Origin: Ewingella americana ATCC 33852
Lineage (GTDB): Bacteria; Pseudomonadota; Gammaproteobacteria; Enterobacterales; Enterobacteriaceae
DNA: 64,000 nucleotides
NCBI RefSeq assembly: GCF_000735345.1
Contig: NZ_JMPJ01000065.1
Coordinates: 372,001-436,000 of the forward strand
Reading direction: 5' to 3'
Position 1 is the first letter of the stretch; every line of letters starts with the position of its first letter. Under the pieces are notes generated by a model. That model did not search any database, was not told the DNA's origin, and saw only the letters and a program-made list of their open reading frames with translations. This document shows, one piece after another, positions 23,943 through 31,614 of this stretch. Made by a program: the position numbers and the translations under genes.

Positions 23943-25196
23943 TTATTTTAAGTTTGCCGTTATCTTCTCAAATGCTTTAAAAAGCTCATCTTCTGGTGTC
24001 GTAGACCTACGCTCAGGAAGAAGTTTTGAAAACTGTTCAAATGTCGAATCGACAATAGCTATTCTTCCATCACCTTGATTTACTGCAGCCAGTAATAACT
24101 GTCTAATATCACGATTAAAAGAAGCATTTTCATTAAATGGATCTTTTGTAGATACCATTAACATAAATTCAGGATTTGTTCGAAGAGCCATAGTTAAAGC
24201 GTTATTTATATGTTTATCATTAAACCCAAATCCAAGACATAGAACAGCAGTTCTTGGTTGCTTTAACATTTCTAAAAAAGACGTCATCATATCTAAATAC
24301 GGCGAATCGTAGGAAGTTTGGTACTTACTACTACTTGGATAGATAAAAACCGGTTCTCCCTTATTACTCTCGACTCCTAATTTCTGAACTCGTCCATTAA
24401 CTCTTCTCCAGTCAACAGAACCATGCATCTTATACAGATGCATTACATTAGGAATATAAGCACCTTCACTATTCCTGGAATGCCGCCTATTGACGATGTC
24501 ATAATTAAACCACATTGGGTTAAAAAATGAAGGATTGGTAAATTCGAAACCATCGATCACAACGAAACCAACGTTAGATGCTGATTGCTCGAAAGCCAAA
24601 TCATAATTTGTAGTAAATATTTTCAATCTTTGTTGCTGAGCACTCCTTCTAGCTACTGCTCGGATAAATTTATCATGGCTAATCCAGCCAGCAACATCCT
24701 GTATTTTATCAGCAAAGTTTGTCTTTTCCAGTATTAACTTTTTTGCTCGCTCAAGGAAACGTTTAACTTGATTTTTCCTTTGAGCAGAGAGATTCCCGAC
24801 AGATAATGATGAATCACAAAGTGACAACAATAATTCAATATCTGGCTTAGCATTACCATGCTCGTCTTTTACGCTTTGAAGCACATTATATTTCGTTGCT
24901 GCTAATACCAATCCAAATAAATTTTCATCATCTTTTTGGCAGTAATCCCACAGATGCCACATACTTGGAGCTATTGGATGTAGCCCCGCCTTATTGAAAG
25001 TTAATGAAGTCCCTGAACCTGCTAATACAACAAGATTTTCAGCATCCAATATTTTGTTTACGAATCGATAATATGGAGTAAACTCCTCATCAAAATCATC
25101 ACTATCCAAGTTTAATTCAATTGGTTCAATCCGATTTGACTCCGGGTTTCTTTTCACATCAGAGGATATAAAACCAATCTTGTTTTTAATCTCCAT
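23943..25196 (-). CDS. SIR2-domain NADase/effector of a SIR2-HerA defence pair
   Basis: A 417-residue protein whose core is a SIR2-type Rossmann fold. The NAD-binding loop reads L-A-G-S-G-T-S (58-64), followed by T-T-N-Y-D (195-199) and the catalytic histidine in M-H-G-S (H258). L-G-F-G-F-N-D (321-327) binds the nicotinamide ribose side. Defence SIR2 domains of this type hydrolyse NAD to stop phage spread. The start has a strong GAGGGAG ribosome site. The gene is the first of a two-gene unit with herA and lies 107 bases downstream of the recombinase operon, which is transcribed in the same direction. Confidence 0.87.
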   Translation of the reverse strand: MEIKNKIGFISSDVKRNPESNRIEPIELNLDSDDFDEEFTPYYRFVNKILDAENLVVLAGSGTSLTFNKAGLHPIAPSMWHLWDYCQKDDENLFGLVLAATKYNVLQSVKDEHGNAKPDIELLLSLCDSSLSVGNLSAQRKNQVKRFLERAKKLILEKTNFADKIQDVAGWISHDKFIRAVARRSAQQQRLKIFTTNYDLAFEQSASNVGFVVIDGFEFTNPSFFNPMWFNYDIVNRRHSRNSEGAYIPNVMHLYKMHGSVDWRRVNGRVQKLGVESNKGEPVFIYPSSSKYQTSYDSPYLDMMTSFLEMLKQPRTAVLCLGFGFNDKHINNALTMALRTNPEFMLMVSTKDPFNENASFNRDIRQLLLAAVNQGDGRIAIVDSTFEQFSKLLPERRSTTPEDELFKAFEKITANLK

Positions 25197-25303
25197 ACTC
25201 CCTCACTCAGAATTAACAGGAACAATTAAAAAATATATATTTTTCCTTTTAAGAGGATTCTAACCGTTTTTAGAGCGTGAATCATTGTTGTATTTGCTTA
25301 ATC

Positions 25304-25780
25304 TTATAAACGTCCAGATGGAGGAATCTCTTTCTCAAAAGGTTTCAGAATCTGGGCAGTTACGGTATGTGATGGCAACACAGCTCTTTCCTGCGGTGTT
25401 TTATCAACATTGATCATTTGTATTCCCATTTGACGAATATGAAAAGCAATTTGCTGCCAGCGGCGCAACCATCGCTCCTCTTTAAGTTTATAAGCTTCTA
25501 ACTCAGTTTTAAGACGTTCAATCTCAACTTGCAACTCTTTAGCTTCTTTTGTTGCTTGCCCCCTAGTCTTGACCAACCCCTTTGACAGCACTCTCTTGGC
25601 AATATCATAAGCAGCTTTGATTTCGGACTTCGACTGAAGCGATTGGCGGCTAAAACTAAAACGCTTCTCCAGCATTGCCCAAGTGAGCTTAGAGCCAACC
25701 TCGCCCATTGCCCATCGCTCAAGATCGGAAACGATCATATTTATGTCACTATCGGACATTCGTCTAAAACGTTTAACCAT
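25304..25780 (-). CDS. Small coiled-coil protein of the recombinase operon (TnpC/GmtX-like position)
   Basis: A 158-residue protein that ends the recombinase operon. The first ~70 residues look like a DNA-binding helical region (L-T-W-A-M-L-E-K-R-F-S-F-S-R-Q-S-L), and residues about 75-110 form a charged coiled coil (E-A-K-E-L-Q-V-E-I-E-R-L-K-T-E-L). Its ATG overlaps the end of the large recombinase gene by 8 bp (ATGGTTAA). A small coiled-coil third protein after tyrosine recombinases is a hallmark of Tn554 (TnpC) and of Gamma-Mobile-Trio elements (GmtX). The match here is by position and shape, not by a sequence comparison I can run. It probably helps orient or target recombination. Confidence 0.7.
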   Translation of the reverse strand: MVKRFRRMSDSDINMIVSDLERWAMGEVGSKLTWAMLEKRFSFSRQSLQSKSEIKAAYDIAKRVLSKGLVKTRGQATKEAKELQVEIERLKTELEAYKLKEERWLRRWQQIAFHIRQMGIQMINVDKTPQERAVLPSHTVTAQILKPFEKEIPPSGRL

Positions 25781-27782
25781 GCCCTACCTCATTAAAATAT
25801 TGTTCGGGGTCGAAGTGCTCAACCCCATTGTCAGCCAACTGTGCGCCGAGGGTTTTAATTTTTTTTTCATTGTACGCTAGCCAATCAGCGCTCTTTTTCG
25901 GGTTCTTACTGTTCAAGTGATTTTCTGCATTGTGTCGAGCTAGAACCGTAAGCGCATATTGCCGTTTTTGCTCATCAAGCCGTTCTTTATCATCTTTGAT
26001 CCACACGTAGTCCTTACAATTGGCAGAACATTGCAAATGGCGCTCACAGGGTGTTTGAGAGAAGTTGTGGATACAGATACCCGTACCGACATCATGCACA
26101 GCCTGAATTCGCGCTCTCAGAATGGCATCCTGGATTTCTATAGGAACAACTTTAATTTGTTCAGCTACCAGGCCTCCAACCAAGCCTTTTTTGATGTCTT
26201 CACGGAGCGTCAGTGCTCGCTTTTCACGGGATGTATGCTGATAAGCTTTGGTGTCTCTTGGATTAGTTCTACCAAACCATTCGGTCTGCAGCAGATCACT
26301 TAACCCGCCTTCATCAAGCAGGGTATTGAGCGTATGGCGGAAGTGGTGACTGGTGAAGCCTACCTCGATACTACTGGAAGCGTATTCGGCAGCAAGCGCA
26401 GGGAAATAACGGAGGAAGGTAGAAAACATGCACTGGCTACAGCTTATGGCCAGCCAATGAGCGTACCTCCCACTAGAAAGTCCCAGAGGGCGAATGAATA
26501 AAAGATCTTTTAGGTAGTATTCTTTACCAAATTGATCCGTATGGAAGGCCGATAAATATGCTTCCGAGAAATCACGAAAACAGTATTCAACCAATCCATT
26601 TTTGTAAGTGTAAAAAAAGGGGTTTACAAGCTTAACTCCCTGCTTGGTTAATGCGCTATGATCTGGCCACGCGAAGTTTTGCTTCCTGAGCCAGCCAGTT
26701 GTGCCTAAAACAGTATGACTGATCCCCAATTCAGCTAAATCAGCAGCAAATAGCTTCTTATCTTCCTGTATGGCGTCTAAAAACCTAATATCAGGCCCAC
26801 CAATTTTATGCATTTCTTCCGCTATTGAACGCGCTTTAAATGTAATTTCCGCTAATTCGACGAGCACATCATTGACGATAAGAGTCACTTCGGATGGTAA
26901 GTAAAGCCTGCGCTTTGGGGTGAAAGCATCACCACGACTTGCTTTTCGCGGGAAGTATTCGATATAGCGGTTACCTTCATCATCAAAAGACAATTGCTGA
27001 TTGGGTAATAGTGAAATCTCACTGAATCTCCTACCTGTGCAAGCAAGTAACGTTAACATCAGAATATAGAAGCGATACTTATGATCGTTGGGAACGTTTA
27101 AGTAGAGTTCGCCGATGACTCGAAACACAGAGGGATCGACTAGTTTGTCCGACTTCGTCTCCAGAACATCAGGATCATCTAACCTTTTATAATTTATCCC
27201 TCCCGTGCTAGTTGGACGCTTCATTTTAGCGTACTTGTACTGCAATAAAACTCTGCATAAACCATTGGCATCACAGTGTGCCGAGAACTCTGCAACATGC
27301 TTGTGAAGGTTATAGGCGGTTGTATCACTGTAGTGTTTCGAAATTAGCGTGCACGCATTATCCAGCGACTCTGGCGTCAGTATGGCCAACTCTTGACCGA
27401 TCTGTTTCGCAGCAAATGAGACATATCCAATAGCGGTAATGAAATTACGCTGATTGGATGTTGATTGATGCTTTCTGTGGAACCTGAGAACGAATAGCGC
27501 CTTGGCAACCACCTCCCAGCAACCATCTAGTGGCTCAGAGCCCAGCTTCGGAGATAGCGAAAAACCAAAAGAGGCTGATTTCGTGTTTTTGCCAGTTAAC
27601 TTGACCAGGCGCCCTGCATCGACTTGCCACTCGGGGTCATCCCAAACAGCCGACTCAAACCCTACTAGTTTCATTAGCTTTGCTTTGCTGACTAAAGATT
27701 TGAGGTTTTTATTCCTGTCACGCTCAAGACGATCGACGAAAGGGACGATCTTAGCCTTGCGATTAGAGCGACCATCAGACAC
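25773..27782 (-). CDS. Large tyrosine recombinase (third of three)
   Basis: A 669-residue tyrosine recombinase. In the frame counted from 27800 the catalytic set is complete: R257 (T-G-R-R-F-S-E-I), the H-x-x-R box H-H-F-R-H-T (485-490), and the tyrosine Y520 in D-T-K-A-Y-Q-H. After it comes a cysteine cluster (C576, C585, C591, C595; P-C-E-R-H-L-Q-C-S-A-N-C) that probably binds zinc, as in TnpB of Tn554, and a helical basic tail. The GTG at 27782 is preferred: it follows AAGGGGGAG by 3 bases and gives an 8-bp overlap (GTGTCTGA) with the previous gene, the same overlap length as at its 3' end. It is the strongest candidate for the strand-cutting enzyme of the island. Confidence 0.85.
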   Translation of the reverse strand: MSDGRSNRKAKIVPFVDRLERDRNKNLKSLVSKAKLMKLVGFESAVWDDPEWQVDAGRLVKLTGKNTKSASFGFSLSPKLGSEPLDGCWEVVAKALFVLRFHRKHQSTSNQRNFITAIGYVSFAAKQIGQELAILTPESLDNACTLISKHYSDTTAYNLHKHVAEFSAHCDANGLCRVLLQYKYAKMKRPTSTGGINYKRLDDPDVLETKSDKLVDPSVFRVIGELYLNVPNDHKYRFYILMLTLLACTGRRFSEISLLPNQQLSFDDEGNRYIEYFPRKASRGDAFTPKRRLYLPSEVTLIVNDVLVELAEITFKARSIAEEMHKIGGPDIRFLDAIQEDKKLFAADLAELGISHTVLGTTGWLRKQNFAWPDHSALTKQGVKLVNPFFYTYKNGLVEYCFRDFSEAYLSAFHTDQFGKEYYLKDLLFIRPLGLSSGRYAHWLAISCSQCMFSTFLRYFPALAAEYASSSIEVGFTSHHFRHTLNTLLDEGGLSDLLQTEWFGRTNPRDTKAYQHTSREKRALTLREDIKKGLVGGLVAEQIKVVPIEIQDAILRARIQAVHDVGTGICIHNFSQTPCERHLQCSANCKDYVWIKDDKERLDEQKRQYALTVLARHNAENHLNSKNPKKSADWLAYNEKKIKTLGAQLADNGVEHFDPEQYFNEVGHG

Positions 27783-29357
27783 TGTCTCCCCCTTCCTCAC
27801 AGAGTTTGGCTACTTGTGCAACCGCTGCGATCACCTCATCAAGCTGTATGCCCAGTCGCGCATTCTCGTACTTTTTTAAACGCTCTTCACGACCAGCCAG
27901 CAAGCATTCCAGTATATGTTCATGGTTAGCGTGCCGATAAGGCTGAAATTTTGGACATAGATAACATGAGTAAGGTGGATCAAGGTGGCAAACACTGGAT
28001 TCACCGCACACACCAATACCAGCCTGAATAGTAGGGTTTTGCTCATCGAAGAACTCTAGATGCTTGTCATCTCGCTCACCATTGACAGCATTTTCATCAC
28101 TATTGATTAGTCTGCCTCTGAAAAAATTGAGGTACGTCGAGAATCCTTTCGCTGTCGCCTTGTCAAGGTGTTTAACTATTCTTCCTGCCATCTCAAAATA
28201 GACATTCACGTGCTGGGTATCAGTATGATCCAGTATTCTGGCAAGCTCACGCTTACTGATCCCTTCGGCAGCCAAGCCTGTTGCCAAGGTGTAGCGCAGT
28301 CGCCTTGGAGTAACGCGCATTAATTCACCAGTGAGAGGTGAGATAATATTGTGACGCTTTACGAATGCACTGAGTAAACGTGATATATCGCTGCTTGTCA
28401 GATTAAATGCATTATCAAGATCTTTGGATAAAATGGCCGCTTTATTTCCATTCCTGTTAATTAGCAATGGTCGCTCTTCCGGATTAACAAAGGCCCTATC
28501 TGCAAAGCTCAACGGCACCAACTTACTAAGTTCAATCAACTGCTCGATCATTGCACCAAAATGTGGATCGAGATATTCATCCAAAAGATCGTCTCTTGGA
28601 TTCACAAATCGCTTTTTAATTCTCGGCATGCGAATGATGTAACACGGGTCCTCACCTCCGGGAGCAAGCCTTTCAAAATCAGACTCACGTAGAAATGTTA
28701 GGTTAGCTGGGTTACGACCAAATGCTATGGAAAGGGCAACCACAACCCTCTGATGCAAATGCTCTAATGATCGCCCCTCATCCGATTTAAGTGCATTGAC
28801 TAAGAGAGGTAGCTCAATAGACTTGTTCAGAGGACCACCTTCAGGATCTTCCATCCGAACAGCTTCACCTTTCGGGTTCCCTGGTAGTTCTAGGGCCTCG
28901 AGTTCCTGCGCATAAATTTCCGAAAAGCCATATTCTGGATTGTTGTCCGCGCTCCAGATGTACCATTGTATGGGCCTGTACATTGCCCATAATTTTTTTG
29001 TGAACGAGCACGATTGATAGCGATTTCAAACAGATCTATTAGGTGCGACTCTGTATCAACTTGAGGTGTTGGGTTACCCCAATGTCTCAGCACCTCTCTC
29101 CAGACATCCTGATACACTGCATAGCCCGCATGGGTCGATATTCGTTTAAGTCGGTCGGCAACATGACCTTTGAACGATTCTCTAATGTTGGAGTTAATAA
29201 TCTTTTTGAAATTCAGGGTTGAATTATCCCGCGCTGAATATGGCAATCTCCAAATATCATCTGATATATCAACTTCCTTTCCTTCACGAGTAATTAGCAT
29301 CTCTATCTCAGGCCAAAATTGCCCGGCAGCCTGTATTTTCGATGATCTTGTGTTCAC
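27775..29357 (-). CDS. Tyrosine recombinase (second of three), split by a -1 shift at an A7 run
   Basis: Two frames together give one ~527-residue recombinase: 29357-28890 (start GTG, N-terminal DNA-binding part) and 28983-27775 (catalytic part). The frames connect at A7 on the minus strand (+ strand T7, 28993-28999). One fewer base read there gives S-Q-K, then K-L-W-A-M-Y-R-P. In the second fragment, counted from its own Met, R90 (F-G-R-N-P-A), the box R-R-L-R-Y (227-231), H253 (L-D-H) and Y262 (V-N-V-Y-F) form the active site, with Arg instead of His at the H-x-x-R place. A cysteine cluster (C326, C332, C340, C343) follows. The cause may be slippage, or a real inactivating mutation. Confidence 0.75.
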
Positions 29358-29362
29358 TCCGG

Positions 29363-30535
29363 CTACCTCTCTGACATTATTTCAGCCTGGTACCGCTTCA
29401 ACGACTTGATTGCCTGCTCTTCTACTTCTTGGGCTATGTAAGTATCTTGTGAATCCAAACTACTATCGCCACGCAGCAAGGCCAGCGCTTCTCGTCTGCG
29501 CTGTTCATCCATTCCTGAAGCACGCAACACCCGCTCAAGCCGGGATGAAAATGTATGCCTAAGAGACTTGGCCGTTAAGTTGTCAGGAAGATGATCAGCA
29601 TATTGCGATCGCAACAACTGAAAAAATTGTGTAATTGAGGATTGCGACAAAGGCCTCCCCTCATCACTCAAGATTAAATAATCTGATTCGTCTTGGTTTT
29701 TACTTTCAAGGACTTCACGCCAAGTAACAATGTACTCATTCAAAGTAAATGCAAATTGCTTATTTTCAATCGGAATGATTCGACCATTTCGCTTTATTTG
29801 AGGCCTGGGTCGCCTAACATCTAGCGGGTCTGCTGGTCTACGCTCAACCTTTATCGCCGAAATCGCACCAAATTGAATATCTTCTACCCTGAGGCTAAGC
29901 AACTCACCTGGCCTTAAACCACAAAATAGCATCAGCCCAACAGATATATAATTTCTAAACTTTACAGCAGAATCTCGTCCAAAACCCTGATCAGATTCGG
30001 GGTGCAATACCTCAAGCAAGAAATCAACTTCAGCCTCATTTAGGCCCTTTCGAAGGCTCTTTCTCATTGGCGTGGCAGACATAAAGCTACCATCCAACGT
30101 TTTGAGCAAAAATGACTTTCTCTCCCTTAAACGCTCATAGTCCAAGGAAGATAGGGGCAACTGACTAATCAGCACAACCATGCACCAACTGATAAATTGT
30201 CGGATAGTGGTTAACCGTTGATTAAAGGTGTTAGGCGCTACTGCACTTATACGTCCATTGGACTGATCGATTCTTAACGCTTCGACCAAACCACCTTTTA
30301 ATTCCGCTTCGTTGAATGAGTTTTGAGCCAGTAATTTCGCAGATAGATCACAATTTGATTTATCCAGCCAACGATAGAGCACTGACAGCTCTCTCAAATT
30401 CCGAACCAACGTATTGGTACTAAGGGAGCGTCGGGCCAGGATAAATTCATTGGGTAAAACAACTGGCATACCAGAAGCATCCAGCATCATTGGTATTTGC
30501 TCACCGGTGTTGTGCGTGACCAACTCTATTTTCAT
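29363..30535 (-). CDS. Tyrosine recombinase (first of three)
   Basis: A 390-residue phage-integrase-type tyrosine recombinase and the first gene of the four-gene operon. The N-terminal SAM-like core-binding domain (about 30-140) is followed by the catalytic domain with R208 (G-L-R-P-G-E-L-L), the box S-L-R-H-T-F (324-329; Lys K323 in place of the usual His) and the tyrosine Y366 (Q-D-T-Y-I). The stop at 29363 is 5 bases before the next GTG, and its last codons carry that gene's ribosome site (AGAGAGG). Its own upstream region holds the palindrome TTGTTAACAA. Together the three recombinases and the small fourth gene form the mobility module of the island. Confidence 0.85.
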   Translation of the reverse strand: MKIELVTHNTGEQIPMMLDASGMPVVLPNEFILARRSLSTNTLVRNLRELSVLYRWLDKSNCDLSAKLLAQNSFNEAELKGGLVEALRIDQSNGRISAVAPNTFNQRLTTIRQFISWCMVVLISQLPLSSLDYERLRERKSFLLKTLDGSFMSATPMRKSLRKGLNEAEVDFLLEVLHPESDQGFGRDSAVKFRNYISVGLMLFCGLRPGELLSLRVEDIQFGAISAIKVERRPADPLDVRRPRPQIKRNGRIIPIENKQFAFTLNEYIVTWREVLESKNQDESDYLILSDEGRPLSQSSITQFFQLLRSQYADHLPDNLTAKSLRHTFSSRLERVLRASGMDEQRRREALALLRGDSSLDSQDTYIAQEVEEQAIKSLKRYQAEIMSER

Positions 30536-30545
30536 TACACCACCA

Positions 30546-30555
30546 TTGTTAACAA
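30546..30555. promoter_or_regulatory. 10-bp perfect palindrome TTGTTAACAA at the right island margin
   Basis: TTGTT at 30546-30550 and AACAA at 30551-30555 lie 10 bases before the recombinase operon start. It could be an operator or part of a recombination site. A related TGTTAAGTTAACA dyad sits at 17516-17528 on the left margin. Confidence 0.4.
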
Positions 30556-30631
30556 AACAAGGATAGCTGCAAAACCCATTTTTACAATATATTTAATTAT
30601 ACGATTTCACAAAAACACAGAACTATGTAGT

Positions 30632-30643
30632 ACAAAAAAGCCC
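30632..30643 (+). repeat. 12-bp direct repeat, right copy (possible island edge)
   Basis: ACAAAAAAGCCC, identical in sequence and orientation to 17341-17352. It overlaps the left side of the ssb terminator stem. See the note on the left copy. Confidence 0.35.
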
Positions 30644-30671
30644 TTCAAATGTTTACACACTTAAAGGGCTT
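30634..30671 (-). terminator. ssb terminator
   Basis: AAGCCCTT (30638-30645) pairs with AAGGGCTT (30664-30671). On the minus strand the stem is followed by TTTTTTG. It lies 83 bases after the ssb stop. Confidence 0.8.
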
Positions 30672-30753
30672 AATTTTTCATTTGTCATTAGTAAAATCAA
30701 TCTGTTAAATAAACCAGATTAAGAATTACTTAACAACAATCACTTTATGTCAT

Positions 30754-31290
30754 TCAGAACGGGATATCGTCGTCGAAATCCATTGGTGGTTCGTTGCTCT
30801 GTGCTGGCGCGTTGTTTTGCGCAGCTGGGCGAGATTGCTGACCGCCGCTGAACTGGTTGCCGCCTTGTGGCTGCTGCGGCTGGCCCCAACCGCTCTGGCC
30901 GCCAGAAGCCTGACCGCCGCCTGCTGGTGCGCCGCCGCCGGCACGACCGCCAAGCATCTGCATGGTGCCGCCCACGTTAACAACCACTTCGGTGGTGTAT
31001 TTTTCAACGCCAGCCTGATCGGTCCATTTACGGGTTTGCAGTGCACCTTCGATGTAAACCTGAGAGCCTTTTTTCAGGTATTCGCCTGCCACTTCAGCCA
31101 GCTTGCCGAACAACACCACGCGGTGCCATTCAGTTTTTTCTTTCTGCTCGCCGGTCGCTTTGTCACGCCAGCTTTCAGATGTCGCCAGAGTGATATTGGC
31201 TACGGCGCCGCCGTTAGGCATGTAGCGAACTTCTGGGTCTTGACCCAAGTTACCGACGAGAATGACTTTGTTTACGCCTCTGCTGGCCAT
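30754..31290 (-). CDS. ssb: Single-stranded DNA-binding protein
   Basis: A 178-residue SSB that coats single-stranded DNA in replication, repair and recombination. The OB-fold (about 1-112) begins [22 protein letters not shown]. It is followed by a Gly/Gln/Pro-rich linker (about 115-165) and the invariant acidic tip M-D-F-D-D-D-I-P-F that recruits partner proteins. The start is ATG 31290 with AGGAGA upstream; the frame to 31329 is not used. It diverges from uvrA, with the SOS box at 31455-31474 between the two genes. Confidence 0.97.
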   Translation of the reverse strand: MASRGVNKVILVGNLGQDPEVRYMPNGGAVANITLATSESWRDKATGEQKEKTEWHRVVLFGKLAEVAGEYLKKGSQVYIEGALQTRKWTDQAGVEKYTTEVVVNVGGTMQMLGGRAGGGAPAGGGQASGGQSGWGQPQQPQGGNQFSGGQQSRPAAQNNAPAQSNEPPMDFDDDIPF

Positions 31291-31454
31291 GTGGATTCTC
31301 CTGATGATGTATGTCGTGGTTGAAACCACAGTTTGAAGGTGAGGAATTCACTTTGTGCCATTATAACCATAAAACGCAGCGTCCGTACCAAGGATGTCAT
31401 TCGTTGGAAGATTCATTCCAGATTGTTTATGAAACCCACTATCGTTGCATGGGA

Positions 31455-31474
31455 TACTGGATATACATTCAGGT
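31455..31474 (+). promoter_or_regulatory. LexA (SOS) box of uvrA/ssb
   Basis: The 20-mer TACTGGATATACATTCAGGT fits the CTG-N10-CAG LexA operator, with CTG at 31457-31459 and CAG at 31470-31472. It lies 141 bases before uvrA and 165 before ssb, the same arrangement as the SOS-controlled uvrA-ssb region of E. coli. Confidence 0.93.
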
Positions 31475-31614
31475 TTTCTTGTGCGAGGAGATTTGTTTTG
31501 TGTCATAATTGCCCGTTATGTTCTTTCTCTGTGCCCGATTCGTTGACCGCCGCGATACAGATTGAGCGACGGCCACCGGCACGGTGAGCTATCACGTTAA
31601 TCCGGGAATGATGA

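Noticed and set aside
31311-31587. Open frames in the ssb-uvrA gap
   Set aside because: They overlap the divergent promoters and LexA box and show no coding character.
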